Notes: generated from the sequence alone by a model not told the origin. A stretch of 64,000 bases of DNA from an uncultured Blastocatellia bacterium (GCA_946480785.1 CAMLLD010000011.1:28704-92703); one strand, 5' to 3'. Positions 33,248 through 42,232 are shown, counted from the first letter of the stretch. Made by a program: numbers and translations.

Positions 33248-33889
33248 ATGTCCCGACCATTCATCTGTGCGTTCCTTTGTTTGCTCTTCTATAGTTCAGC
33301 AAAGGCCGATACATTCACGCTAACATCAGGTTCGATAACAGTCGCTCTCAATGAAGTCTCGATCAATGCTTCCGGTTCAAACATCTCGATCGGAATCGGA
33401 GTCGCTCCCGGATTCGGTGTAGATCTCACCAACGTCATTTGTAATCCGGCGCCGTGTGCTGCGGGATCTACCTTGAACGTTGGCGGTCTTTTCGCGCTGT
33501 TGGGAGATAACAACTTTCCCGGCGTCGTCACGATCAATGGCACGACCTTCAACAACGTAGACCTTTTCGTCGCTTTGCAATCGAGCGCCATGACGATCCT
33601 GCCGCCCGGCTTTGCGGGTAATCAGCCGGTGAGTCTTCCGTTCTCAATGACAGGAACGGTGACGGGATTCGGCCAGTGTCCGCAGGTTCCACTCGATCCT
33701 GGCTGTCGGGTCCAGCTCTTCTCGATCGCCGTCAATGGCTCCGGCATTGTCACTGCGGACTCGCTGGTGCAACCACATCCACGAGTGGTCTTCAACTTCC
33801 AACCCGTTCCGGAGCCCGCGACGTTGGGATTACTCGCCATCGGTTTCTTAGCGCTCCAGGGTTTTTATCGCGCGCGCAAGAAGCATTGA
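33248..33889 (+). CDS. PEP-CTERM protein
   Basis: A 213-residue exported protein with an N-terminal signal peptide (FICAFLCLLFYSSAKA) and the C-terminal sorting tail VPEPATLGLLAIGFLALQGF followed by YRARKKH: the PEP motif, a membrane segment and a basic end, recognised by exosortase. The mature part is beta-rich and Gly/Asn-rich (VTINGTTFNNVDLFVALQSSAM). Exosortase is not encoded in this window. Such proteins are linked with exopolysaccharide or surface layers. A GGGGG ribosome-binding site precedes the ATG. Confidence 0.93.
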   Translation: MSRPFICAFLCLLFYSSAKADTFTLTSGSITVALNEVSINASGSNISIGIGVAPGFGVDLTNVICNPAPCAAGSTLNVGGLFALLGDNNFPGVVTINGTTFNNVDLFVALQSSAMTILPPGFAGNQPVSLPFSMTGTVTGFGQCPQVPLDPGCRVQLFSIAVNGSGIVTADSLVQPHPRVVFNFQPVPEPATLGLLAIGFLALQGFYRARKKH

Positions 33890-34096
33890 AGATGAACACT
33901 CGATCGTTCTCGTGCGGAACGCTTGAAGTGTGTCAACAATAATTTTGTAACGGCCTCACAACCTTCCACGCCTACTCGTTACGGTAGTCTCTGCCCGTCC
34001 GAGCAGTAACCGCCTGAGCCCAGTAAGACAAACCCGACAACTTGTTACTTCAAAAACCTGATCTATCTATCCCTGTGTTCATTCGACGGAGTACAA

Positions 34097-36199
34097 ATGT
34101 CATTTCCCCAACTCTGTTCTGCCCAGCGCAGTGTGTGTGCGAGGATCAATAATGTCTTCGCGATTCTTTTAACCCTATTCATCTTTGCTTCCGCTTCGTT
34201 GGCCGCGACGATCGTTGTCCCCAGCGGCGGCGATCTGCAAGCGGCCATCAACAGCGCCGTACCGGGAGACACGATCGTTCTCGATGCCGGCGGTACTTAT
34301 CGCGGCCCGTTTACGTTACCGAAGAAGAGCGGCGACGCTTACATAACGATTCAGTCTTCCAGGGCCGGCGAGATCACCGGACGCGTCACGCCCGGGCAGA
34401 GTGGACTGCTGGCACGACTGCGCGCTAACGTCGGCGGTGATCCGATCATCGCCACCGCTGCCGGCGCTCATCACTACAAACTGATCGGGCTCGACATCTC
34501 AACCTTCGCCGCCACCGACTTCATTTACGATCTCGTTCGCCTGGGCGACTCGAATCAAACCGATCTCGCGAGCGTGCCGCACCATCTCACGCTCGATCGT
34601 GTGTGGATTCACGGATTCTCCACGCAACCGGTGCAACGCGGCATCAGTCTCAACTCCGCCGAGACGTCGATCATCAATTCGTACATTTCCGACATTCATC
34701 ACACTGAGGTCGACACGCAGGCAATCTGCGGCTGGAATGGACCGGGGCCTTATCAGATCGTCAACAACTACCTGGAAGCGTCGGGAGAAAACGTCATGTT
34801 TGGCGGCTCGTTGCCGGCGATTCAGAACCTTGTTCCGGCGAACATCGAGATCCGGCGAAACTATTTCTTCAAGCCGTTATCGTGGAAGGTGGGCCATCCG
34901 AGTTACGCCGGAATTCACTGGGGCGTGAAGAACCTGCTCGAGTTCAAGAACGCGCGCGGTGTGACTGTTGACGGTAACGTCTTCGAAAACTGCTGGACCG
35001 ACGGACAGATTGGTTATGCGGTGCTGTTCACGGTGCGCAGCGAACAGGGTTTGGCGCCATGGGCCACGGTCGAGAACATCACGTTCACGAACAACATCGT
35101 GAAGAACACCGAACAGGGGTTGCAGTTGCTTGGCAGTGATTTTCCGTTTCCGTCGGGCCATGGTAACAACCTGGCGATCGCAAACAATTTGTTCATCGGC
35201 ATTGCGAATCGTTTCTTCACGACGTCCGGGTTCGACAACGTCACCGTCAACCACAACACGCACTTGCAGGATGGCAACGTCACTGCTTTCACCGGCTTTC
35301 CATCGAGCGGTTTCGTTTACACAAACAACATTACGGTTCGGTCGGGCTTCGGCTTTTTTGGCGACAGTGTGGGTGAAGGAACCGCGGCGCTGGCTACTTA
35401 CGCGCCGGGCTTCGTGTTTCAGAAGAACTTGATCGCGGGCGCGTCGCCGTCGGTGTATCCGGCGAACAATTTCTATCCGTCGTCGATCGACGGTGTGCTT
35501 GATTCGAGTTATCAGGTGATCAACTCGGCGTATAAATCGGCGGGTACGGATGGCAAGGATCTGGGTTGCGACATCAATGCGCTGAACGCGGCACAGTCGG
35601 GTGGTGCGCCGACTCCAACTCCAACGCCTACTCCCACCCCAACGCCTACACCGACTCCGACTCCGACTCCGACTCCGACTCCGACGCCGACGCCTACGCC
35701 TACACCCACACCAACGCCAACTCCAACCCCCACACCCACACCGACACCGGTTTCGAATCCGGTGATTCAGTTCAGCGCGTCATCCTACAGCGTCAATGAG
35801 AATGCTGGTTCAGTCACGTTCACAGTGACTCGGAGTGGCAACACTTCCGTAACCTCGAGCTTTCACTTCGCGACTGCAAATGGGAGCGCCACCAGCCCGA
35901 GCGATTACAACGCCGCGGCGGGAACACTGACGTTTGCGCCGGGTGAGACGGCGAAGAGTTTCAACCTCGTCATAATCGACGACAACGCGAAGGAATCAAC
36001 GGAGACGTTCACCATCGTTCTGAGTAATGCTTCGAACGCAACGCTCGGTACGCCGACCGTCGCCACCGTCAGCATCCTCGACAACGACAAGAACTCGCGC
36101 AATCCGCGCACGGCGCCGTCTTCAAAGCAGCGCCAGGTTTTCACTCTATCAACCAAGTCGGTTCGCCAGGTCTCCAAACAATCCTCTTTGGATCCGTGA
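34097..36199 (+). CDS. Secreted parallel beta-helix protein with Pro-Thr linker and Calx-beta domain
   Basis: A 700-residue surface or secreted protein. A signal peptide (residues 15-35) leads into [32 protein letters not shown], the opening of a right-handed parallel beta-helix as in pectate lyase-like proteins, continuing to about residue 500 ([21 protein letters not shown]). A run of ~23 PT pairs (35608-35748) forms a rigid linker. The last ~110 residues are a Calx-beta domain: [25 protein letters not shown] ... [29 protein letters not shown]. The domains suggest a carbohydrate-binding or -degrading adhesin; no catalytic residues were identified. Confidence 0.88.
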   Translation: MSFPQLCSAQRSVCARINNVFAILLTLFIFASASLAATIVVPSGGDLQAAINSAVPGDTIVLDAGGTYRGPFTLPKKSGDAYITIQSSRAGEITGRVTPGQSGLLARLRANVGGDPIIATAAGAHHYKLIGLDISTFAATDFIYDLVRLGDSNQTDLASVPHHLTLDRVWIHGFSTQPVQRGISLNSAETSIINSYISDIHHTEVDTQAICGWNGPGPYQIVNNYLEASGENVMFGGSLPAIQNLVPANIEIRRNYFFKPLSWKVGHPSYAGIHWGVKNLLEFKNARGVTVDGNVFENCWTDGQIGYAVLFTVRSEQGLAPWATVENITFTNNIVKNTEQGLQLLGSDFPFPSGHGNNLAIANNLFIGIANRFFTTSGFDNVTVNHNTHLQDGNVTAFTGFPSSGFVYTNNITVRSGFGFFGDSVGEGTAALATYAPGFVFQKNLIAGASPSVYPANNFYPSSIDGVLDSSYQVINSAYKSAGTDGKDLGCDINALNAAQSGGAPTPTPTPTPTPTPTPTPTPTPTPTPTPTPTPTPTPTPTPTPTPTPTPVSNPVIQFSASSYSVNENAGSVTFTVTRSGNTSVTSSFHFATANGSATSPSDYNAAAGTLTFAPGETAKSFNLVIIDDNAKESTETFTIVLSNASNATLGTPTVATVSILDNDKNSRNPRTAPSSKQRQVFTLSTKSVRQVSKQSSLDP
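35608..35750 (+). repeat. CA/CT/CG-rich hexamer repeat encoding the Pro-Thr linker
   Basis: A purine-poor low-complexity tract built of CCAACT, CCGACT, CCTACA and similar hexamers, each encoding Pro-Thr. Synonymous variation between units shows selection for the peptide rather than recent slippage only. Confidence 0.8.
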
Positions 36200-36217
36200 C
36201 CCGCAATGGACAAACGT

Positions 36218-36565
36218 TCACGACAAGCCATGCTGCCGAGCGACTTTCTTCGGCAGCTTGGCTTTCACCAACTCGTACGACTGCTTGACGTAATGCTCCC
36301 ACTCCTTACGACTCAGCCGATCGATCTCTTCAACCAGCACCCATTTGTAACGCGCGACGTACGGCGCGGGCCGCATCCCCGGCGAGTTCGCGACTTCGTC
36401 AAACTCGTCGTCCCTTACCTTGAAAGACACAGTCAATGGACCATCAAGCCCGGCGACACAAAACATCTTGCCCGCAACGGAGAAACACAAGTCGTGGCCC
36501 CACTTGATATCTTCGGTAACAGCCGGCAACGATCGGCACATCTCACGCAACGTCTCTATGTTCAT
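36218..36565 (-). CDS. MmcQ/YjbR family protein
   Basis: A 115-residue protein of the YjbR (MmcQ, CyaY-like fold) family: LREMCRSLPAVTEDIKWGHDLCFSVAGKMFCVAGLDGPLTVSFKV at the N-terminus and APYVARYKWVLVEEIDRLSRKEWEHYVKQSYELVKAKLPKKV at the C-terminus, matching the characteristic PYVARYKWV and SYxLVxAKLPKK motifs. These small proteins are thought to bind DNA, but the role is unclear. It converges with the beta-helix gene (18-base gap). Confidence 0.93.
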   Translation of the reverse strand: MNIETLREMCRSLPAVTEDIKWGHDLCFSVAGKMFCVAGLDGPLTVSFKVRDDEFDEVANSPGMRPAPYVARYKWVLVEEIDRLSRKEWEHYVKQSYELVKAKLPKKVARQHGLS

Positions 36566-36608
36566 CGACTCCTCCTGGGCCTATCAGTTTCACCAAGGCA
36601 TTTCCGTG

Positions 36609-36664
36609 GAGTGCGGGGACTTGTCACCGCTTTGACCAAAGCGCCGACGAGTCGGCGCACTCCA
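36609..36664. repeat. Dispersed palindromic repeat, copy 2
   Basis: GGAGTGCGGGGACTTGTCAC through GCGCACTCCA is closely similar to the core of the palindrome at 7286-7342, with the same order of inverted GGAGTGCG/CGCACTCC ends, CTTTG..CAAAG centre and GCGCCGACGAGTCGGCGC hairpin. The reverse-complemented right flank (CACTGG, TTTGA, TTGGAGTGCG) also resembles the arm of copy 1, but the perfect outer inverted repeat is missing. Confidence 0.85.
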
Positions 36665-36767
36665 AAATCAAATCGCACCAGTGTCTTTAGATTAGAAACC
36701 TTGACTGACCGGACCTTTCTGCCTAAAGTCAACTCGCAATTTCGATCCCTCTCTGGCAAGGAGTTAC

Positions 36768-37322
36768 ATGATGCACCGAAAATGGTTGACCTGCGTGGGG
36801 CTGCTTGCGGTCATCAGCGCGGTCGCGCTGGCCCAACAAGCACCGCCGCCGAAAACCAACTTGAAGGTCGGCGACAAGGCCCCTGATTTCACGCTTCGCG
36901 CCACTGACGGCAAAACCTACAAGCTGAGCGATTTCAAAGGCAAGAAAAACGTCGTACTCGCGATTTATGTGCTCGCGTTCACCGGTGGTTGAACGAAAGA
37001 GTTGAAAGCGTATCAGGATGATATCGCAAAATTCGAAACGACAGACACACAGGTTTTCGGCCTCAGCGTAGATAGCGTTCCCGCCAACCGCGAATTCGCC
37101 AAACAACTCGGAATCACGTTCCCGCTACTCAGCGATTTCAAACGCACCGTCGTCAAAGATTATGGTGTCTTCAACGAAGAGCAGGGCTTCGGCAATCGGG
37201 CCACCTTCGTGATCGATAAAGAAGGCATCATTCAGCACATCGACGAAGGCAACGTCGCGATCGATCCGACCACCGTTGTTGATGCCTGCAACATCCTGCA
37301 ACACCGGAAGGCGTCGCAGTAG
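36768..37322 (+). CDS. Selenocysteine-containing peroxiredoxin (in-frame TGA at 36990-36992)
   Basis: An AhpC/TSA-family thioredoxin-fold peroxidase. Read through TGA, the 184-residue product has a signal peptide ([12 protein letters not shown]), [44 protein letters not shown], then U75, then [49 protein letters not shown]. The TGA sits exactly where peroxiredoxins have the peroxidatic Cys (T-x-x-C-T-x-E), and both sides stay in the same frame with full family similarity and normal length, so this is not an ordinary nonsense mutation. A hairpin with loop AGGAT 22 bases downstream fits a bacterial SECIS. Sec synthesis genes are not in this window. AAGGAG precedes the first ATG. It would reduce peroxides in the periplasm. 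Confidence 0.85.
37008..37027 (+). promoter_or_regulatory. Candidate bacterial SECIS hairpin
   Basis: GCGTATC (37008-37014) pairs with GATA and CGC (37020-37027) with one bulged U, around apical loop AGGAT. The loop starts 22 bases after the TGA and has guanines at its second and third position, as in the E. coli fdhF loop (AGGUCU). It lies within the coding sequence, as expected for bacterial SelB-dependent decoding. The assignment rests on manual folding. Confidence 0.6.
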
Positions 37323-37340
37323 TTTGTAACTCCTTTGCTC

Positions 37341-37382
37341 AAACACACACGTGCTCTGCGCTTTTGCGGCACGTGTGTGTTT
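37341..37382. terminator. Strong hairpin after the selenoprotein gene
   Basis: A perfect 14-bp inverted repeat, AAACACACACGTGC (37341-37354) with GCACGTGTGTGTTT (37369-37382), closes a 14-base loop. It begins 18 bases after the stop. There is only a TTT after the stem, so termination may be factor-assisted; an operator or 3' stabilising stem is also possible. Confidence 0.65.
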
Positions 37383-37426
37383 CCGCGTCTGCAACAACGC
37401 TACCCGCGTCAACGTAAGAAGCTTTC

Positions 37427-38461
37427 ATGGAAATCATCGAGAAACCCACGAACACGCACGAGCAAGTGCTGATCGGACGCGACGCGGAGACTGGTTATCA
37501 CGGCATCATCGCCGTTCATAGCACGGTGCTTGGTCCAGCCGTCGGCGGTACGCGCTTCTGGAATTATGCTACCGAGGAAGAAGCGCTCACCGACGCTTTA
37601 CGTCTGTCGCGCGGTATGACTTACAAGAACGCGCTGCCTGGTCTGCCGCTCGGCGGCGGCAAGTCGATCATCATCGGCGATAACAAGGCTCCGAATCGCG
37701 AAACGCTGCTGCGCATGCACGGACGTTTTGTCGATACGTTGAAAGGACGTTACATCACGGCGGAAGACGTCGGCACGAGTCCGGCGGACATGGAGATCGT
37801 GCGCGAGGAGACGCAATACGTCGGCGGCCTGCTCGATCGTTCCGGCGACCCGTCGCCGCATACTGCGCGCGGAGTCTTTCGGGCCATCCAGGCGGCGCAC
37901 AAGTTTCGCTTCGACACGGACGATCTGCACGGAGTGACGATCGCGCTGCAAGGCTGCGGGCACGTCGGCTACTTTCTCGCGAGCCTGCTACACGCGGCGG
38001 GCGCGAAGCTCATCGCCACTGATGTCAACCACGACAACCTGGCGCGCGTCGTTGATGAATTCGGCGCTGAGCCCGTCGCCACCGGCCAGATCTTCAGCGC
38101 GCGCGCCGACGTCTTCGCGCCGTGTGCTCTCGGCGGCATCATCAACGACGAAACGATTCCGAAACTGAAGGTCCAAATCGTCGCGGGCGCCGCCAATAAT
38201 CAATTGCTCGAAGAACGTCACGGCGCGCAGCTCCGCGAACGAAACATCCTCTACGCTCCCGACTACGTCGCAAACGCCGGCGGCATCCTTAACGGTTGCA
38301 TCGAACTGCTCGGCTGGGAACGAAAACAGGCACTCGGAAAGATCGAAGAGATCTACGACACCTTGCTGCAGATCTTCAAAAGCGCCCAAGCCCAATCCCT
38401 CACCACCAACGCCGCGGCGGATCGACTTGCCGAAGAGCGGTTGAGACACGCCACACATTGA
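37427..38461 (+). CDS. Leucine/branched-chain amino-acid dehydrogenase (Glu/Leu/Phe/Val dehydrogenase family)
   Basis: A 344-residue NAD-dependent oxidative deaminase. The catalytic region LPLGGGKSIIIGDN includes the lysine of the GGGK motif, with the second active-site lysine in RGMTYKNALPGLPLGG. The C-terminal Rossmann domain carries VTIALQGCGHVGYFLASLLHAAGAKLIATDVNHD and the nearby NDETIPKLKVQIVAGAANNQLLE and YAPDYVANAGGILN segments. The overall size and these motifs match leucine dehydrogenases better than the longer glutamate dehydrogenases. It links branched-chain amino-acid breakdown to NADH. It starts 104 bases after the selenoprotein gene, beyond a strong hairpin, so it has its own promoter. 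Confidence 0.9.
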   Translation: MEIIEKPTNTHEQVLIGRDAETGYHGIIAVHSTVLGPAVGGTRFWNYATEEEALTDALRLSRGMTYKNALPGLPLGGGKSIIIGDNKAPNRETLLRMHGRFVDTLKGRYITAEDVGTSPADMEIVREETQYVGGLLDRSGDPSPHTARGVFRAIQAAHKFRFDTDDLHGVTIALQGCGHVGYFLASLLHAAGAKLIATDVNHDNLARVVDEFGAEPVATGQIFSARADVFAPCALGGIINDETIPKLKVQIVAGAANNQLLEERHGAQLRERNILYAPDYVANAGGILNGCIELLGWERKQALGKIEEIYDTLLQIFKSAQAQSLTTNAAADRLAEERLRHATH

Positions 38462-38542
38462 CGGCGCAGGAGCTTACAGTTCCTCGCCAGTCGTTGTAAG
38501 CTCTATCTCGAACACCGTTCAGTCTTCAGTTAAGGAAAGTCA

Positions 38543-39901
38543 ATGAAACTCTTCAGGTCAACTGCTGTCTTTGTGCTCAGCGCGCTAATTCTAGTCTCCA
38601 CTTCAGCAAGCTTTTCGCAAACGCCAAGACCTATGGATCCGCTACCGAAACTGTTACCGGTGCGGGACCAACAGGCGGTGCGCGAGAGCTGGCTCAAGAA
38701 ACGGCTCGACACGATGCTGCTGCCGATGATGCGGCAACAGAAGATCGACATGTGGATCGTGGTCAACGAAGAGTTTCACATGGATCCCGTCACCGCTTAC
38801 ATCGCGCCGCCACTTCCCTACGACGGCCGACGCGACTTTTTCATCTTCGCCGATCGCGGCGGCGACAAACTCGATCGCATCGCGCTCGTGCGTTATGCCG
38901 AAGAACACCTGAAATACTTTTTCGAAGTGCTGAACCCGCCCGGTAAAGACGTTAACGACACTCTGCGCCGCATCGTCGACGAACGAAAACCAAAAACGAT
39001 CGCCCTCAACATGGGCGGCACTCGCGGCGCCACCAATGGCCTCACTCACGACTCCTACAAGTATCTGGCGGAAACGCTCGGCGCGGATTACACGTCGCGC
39101 TTCGTTTCGGCCGCGCCGTTGATCGTCGAATACATGGACACGCGCTTGCCGGAAGAGCTCGAAACTTACCGCACCGCGGTTGCACTCACAGACCTGCTGA
39201 CGCAGCGCGCGTTTTCCAACGAAGTGATCACGCCGGGCAAAACTACAGTCGGCGACGTTCGCTATTGGTGGTTGCAGCAAATCAACAATCTCGGCCTCGA
39301 CACGTGGTTTCAACCGGACCTGCGCATCCAGCGGCAAAACCAGGAGACAGGCAAGACGCTTCAGTTTCTGAGCGTCGCAGAAGAGTCGCAGGTGATAAAG
39401 CGCGGCGACGTGATTCACATCGATTGCGGCTTGAACTACATGGGCCTGAGCACCGACTGGCAGAAGATGGGCTACGTGTTGCGCGAAGGCGAGAAGGACG
39501 TTCCCGAGGGACTGAAGAAAGCACTCACAAACACGAATCGTCTGCAGGACGCGCTCTTCACACACATCAGACCCGGCGCGAAAGGTTTTGAAGTTTACGA
39601 CGCGACGATGGCGGACATGAAAACCCTCGGCATCGAAGCGATGATCTATTCGCATTCGGTCGGCAACCAGGGACACGCCCTCGGCGCGAGCGTCGACTAC
39701 CGCCGTCCCACCGCGGCCGCGCCGCTCGAACCTCCGTTTCGCGAAGGCTCATACACGTCGATCGAGTTGAACACGAGTACGCCGGTAGCTGAGTGGGGCG
39801 GACAGAAAGTTACGATCATGATGGAAGACGACGCTTATCTAACAAAGGACGGTATGAAGTGGTTTCGTCCACGTCAGACCGCGTGGTACGTGATCCGTTG
39901 A
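38543..39901 (+). CDS. Secreted M24 family metallopeptidase (Xaa-Pro aminopeptidase-like)
   Basis: A 452-residue exported pita-bread-fold peptidase. After the signal peptide (VFVLSALILVSTSASFSQ) comes an N-terminal creatinase-like domain (QKIDMWIVVNEEFHMDPVTAYI) and then the catalytic domain. The metal ligands are in VIHIDCGLNYMGLSTDWQ (two Asp), YSHSVGNQGHALG (His) and SIELNT with IMMEDDA (two Glu). This matches the two-metal M24 site, so it is probably active, splitting peptides before proline or acting on related substrates. The following hydrolase gene starts 12 bases after its stop, so the two form an operon. Confidence 0.9.
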   Translation: MKLFRSTAVFVLSALILVSTSASFSQTPRPMDPLPKLLPVRDQQAVRESWLKKRLDTMLLPMMRQQKIDMWIVVNEEFHMDPVTAYIAPPLPYDGRRDFFIFADRGGDKLDRIALVRYAEEHLKYFFEVLNPPGKDVNDTLRRIVDERKPKTIALNMGGTRGATNGLTHDSYKYLAETLGADYTSRFVSAAPLIVEYMDTRLPEELETYRTAVALTDLLTQRAFSNEVITPGKTTVGDVRYWWLQQINNLGLDTWFQPDLRIQRQNQETGKTLQFLSVAEESQVIKRGDVIHIDCGLNYMGLSTDWQKMGYVLREGEKDVPEGLKKALTNTNRLQDALFTHIRPGAKGFEVYDATMADMKTLGIEAMIYSHSVGNQGHALGASVDYRRPTAAAPLEPPFREGSYTSIELNTSTPVAEWGGQKVTIMMEDDAYLTKDGMKWFRPRQTAWYVIR

Positions 39902-39912
39902 AGGTCTCAGAG

Positions 39913-40773
39913 ATGACAACCAGACTCGGCATCATCGCGATCCTGGTCTTGCTGTTACCAACACTCGCCGTCGCGCAACAACTCAGTCGCGAGCAGATCG
40001 TCGCCGCGCTCGAAAAAGACGGCTGCGTGACGCTCGATCAAAGCAAGGTCAAACTCTGCAAAGACGACTACTCCGCGGACGGAAAGTTAGTCGAGGCCAT
40101 CTCCATCAGGCCACTCGCCGAGGGAAAGTTTCCCGGACTCATGCTGATCCCCGGTCATCAGGGACCAGCCACCGTGAACATTACGCTCGGCACGATCTTC
40201 GCGCAACAAGGATTCGCCTGTTTCTCGGTGGGCCAACCCGGCTCCGGCAAAACGCAGGTCGAACTTGATTTCGTTGGTCCAAAAACGATCAAGGCGATGA
40301 TCGTGGGCTACGAGAAGTTCAAACGCGAGCCATACGTCGATGCGACGAAGATGGGCATATTTGGCTACTCGCGCGGCGGCATGGCGGCGGCGCTGATGGC
40401 GACGAAGCTGAAGGACCTCAAGGCGGTCGTGCTGGGTGCGGGCATCTACGATTTTCAGAAAGCGTACGACGAGGTAACGATTGAAGGCATTCGCGAGAAC
40501 ATGCGCAGCGAAAGCGGCATGACACCGCAAGCCATCCGCGATCGCTCGGCCATCCTGCGAATGGATCGAGTGAAGGCGGCGGTCCTCATCATCCACAGTC
40601 AGAAAGACCAAAACGTGCCCGTGAGTCAGGCTCTGCTGTTGCGCGACCGGCTCACGGAACTGAAAAAAGATTTCGAGATCAAGCTGTTTCCCGAAGGCAA
40701 GCACGGTTGGATCACCGGCGACTTGATTGACGCGGCCTTAGACTTCTTTAAGCGCAAGCTCAAAAACGGTTAA
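39913..40773 (+). CDS. Secreted alpha/beta hydrolase (dienelactone hydrolase-like)
   Basis: From ATG 39913, 12 bases after the M24 stop, a 286-residue protein with signal peptide (MTTRLGIIAILVLLLPTLAVAQ). The fold shows PGLMLIPGHQGP (oxyanion loop region), the nucleophile elbow FGYSRGGMAA with the catalytic Ser, the acid in IIHSQKDQNVP and the histidine in PEGKHGW. These are the features of prolyl-oligopeptidase/dienelactone-type hydrolases, often exported as a companion of secreted peptidases. The frame continues 40 codons upstream inside the M24 gene but without support for initiation there. Confidence 0.88.
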   Translation: MTTRLGIIAILVLLLPTLAVAQQLSREQIVAALEKDGCVTLDQSKVKLCKDDYSADGKLVEAISIRPLAEGKFPGLMLIPGHQGPATVNITLGTIFAQQGFACFSVGQPGSGKTQVELDFVGPKTIKAMIVGYEKFKREPYVDATKMGIFGYSRGGMAAALMATKLKDLKAVVLGAGIYDFQKAYDEVTIEGIRENMRSESGMTPQAIRDRSAILRMDRVKAAVLIIHSQKDQNVPVSQALLLRDRLTELKKDFEIKLFPEGKHGWITGDLIDAALDFFKRKLKNG

Positions 40774-40843
40774 TCCTTTGTGCTTCTTTGTGATACTCTC
40801 CCGCAAGTTTTCGCAGTTAAATCTCACCGAATCAGGTACGGCC

Positions 40844-42232
40844 TTGAACCTCCAAAGATATCTCCCGGTCTTTTTGCTTCTGATCAGCCTGACCGTTTCG
40901 TCTCTCCCAGTCAGCGCCAGCGTCGCAACAACGCGACAACAAACTCCCGCGCAAACTGCAACACCAACGCCGGCGCAAAGTAGCGACGAGAAGTTCGTCT
41001 TCGGCAAAGTCGATCAGGACCTGCTCAGCGAGATCAAACTACTCGACGAGCGTTTCGAAAAAGAAGGCGCGGTGTATCACGACACGGGTCTCGACGCTTA
41101 TCTCAACCGCATCGGCACTGCCGTCGTCGCCGATCAAAAACTGGAGAACGTCGAGTGGAAGTTTCGCGCGTTGCGCGATCCAGTGCCGAACGCTTTCGCC
41201 CTGCCGAACGGCTCCATCTATGTCAACACGGGCCTGCTTGCGTTGCTGGACGATGAGAACCAGTTGGCGGCAGTGCTCGCTCACGAGGTGACGCACGTTT
41301 CCCATCGCCATACTTACCTGCGCAATCGCACCGTGCGCAAGATGATGTTGACCATCAACATCCTCAACACTGTCGGCACGTGGAACCCGGTCGGTGGCGT
41401 AACCGGCCTCGCAGTCGATCTGATCGCCGCCATCTCGCCGATCATGCTCGCCATCAGCGTGCTCGGCTACAGCAAGGACCAGGAAAAAGAAGCGGACCTC
41501 GAAGGCATGAAGTCGGCGATGGCCGCCGGCTTCGCTGCGGACGGAATGCCAAACTCGTTCAAGTCGCTGCAAAGAGACATCGAGGGCGAGCACATGAATT
41601 CGTTCTACAACGATCATCCGCAGCTCGAGGCGCGCGTGAAGTACACGAGCAGCCTCGTTCCGGCCGACGCGAAGAAGCCAACAGCCGAAGAAGCGAAGAC
41701 CGCGCGTGATGATTATCTCGCAGTGATGGAAGCGGTTGACCGCCACGACGTGGGCCTCGCGATCAACGAAGGACGATTTCGCTCGGCGGTTTACGTCGCT
41801 CAGAAGCTCGTCGATCTGCATCCTGATTCATCGGAGAACGTTTTTTATCTCGCGGAGTCGTATCGCATGCTTGGACCACGCAACGCGAAGCTCAGCGACG
41901 AACAACTCACCAAGGGCGCGAAGAAAAAAGCAGCGAAGACGCGCGCCAAACGCACGCTCGAAGAACAGGACGCCGAACTTTTAGCAACGCCCGCCGGCCA
42001 GGAAGCGTGGAAGGCAAACAGTGCGGAGGCCGAGAAGTTGTTCCTGCGCGCCCTCGAGTTGAATCGTTTCAACGCGAGCGCGCATCGTGGTCTGGGCATG
42101 CTTTACGAGAAGCTCGAGCGAAAACCAGAGGCGGCGAGCGAGTATGCGAAGTACCTCGAGCTTGCGCCCAACGCAATCGACACGGAGCGAGTGCGACGAC
42201 GTCTCGCAGTGCTGAGAGATTCGAAAAAGTAA
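40844..42232 (+). CDS. Secreted M48 family metallopeptidase with TPRs
   Basis: A periplasmic zinc peptidase, 462 residues from TTG 40844; the frame is open from 40778, and the start is uncertain because no strong ribosome-binding site is visible. A signal peptide (PVFLLLISLTVSSLPVSASV) precedes the M48 domain with the HExxH motif in LAHEVTHVSHRHTYL near residue 147, the third ligand in EKEADLEGMK, and INEGRFRSAVY toward TPRs (SAEAEKLFLRALELNRFNASAHRGLGMLYEKLERKPEAASEYAKYLEL). It resembles BepA/LoiP-like outer-membrane quality-control proteases, but with C-terminal TPRs of the acidobacterial type. The next gene begins 36 bases later. Confidence 0.88.
   Translation: MNLQRYLPVFLLLISLTVSSLPVSASVATTRQQTPAQTATPTPAQSSDEKFVFGKVDQDLLSEIKLLDERFEKEGAVYHDTGLDAYLNRIGTAVVADQKLENVEWKFRALRDPVPNAFALPNGSIYVNTGLLALLDDENQLAAVLAHEVTHVSHRHTYLRNRTVRKMMLTINILNTVGTWNPVGGVTGLAVDLIAAISPIMLAISVLGYSKDQEKEADLEGMKSAMAAGFAADGMPNSFKSLQRDIEGEHMNSFYNDHPQLEARVKYTSSLVPADAKKPTAEEAKTARDDYLAVMEAVDRHDVGLAINEGRFRSAVYVAQKLVDLHPDSSENVFYLAESYRMLGPRNAKLSDEQLTKGAKKKAAKTRAKRTLEEQDAELLATPAGQEAWKANSAEAEKLFLRALELNRFNASAHRGLGMLYEKLERKPEAASEYAKYLELAPNAIDTERVRRRLAVLRDSKK

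Noticed and set aside
36768..36992. Nonsense-mutated peroxiredoxin pseudogene
   Set aside because: The only lesion is TGA exactly at the catalytic Cys codon, with both flanks in frame and conserved, and a SECIS-like hairpin downstream; selenocysteine explains this better, though it is not proven.
38654..39676. Minus-strand open frame of 340 codons opposite the M24 peptidase
   Set aside because: The sense strand has all M24 metal ligands and a signal peptide; the antisense product has no recognisable features.
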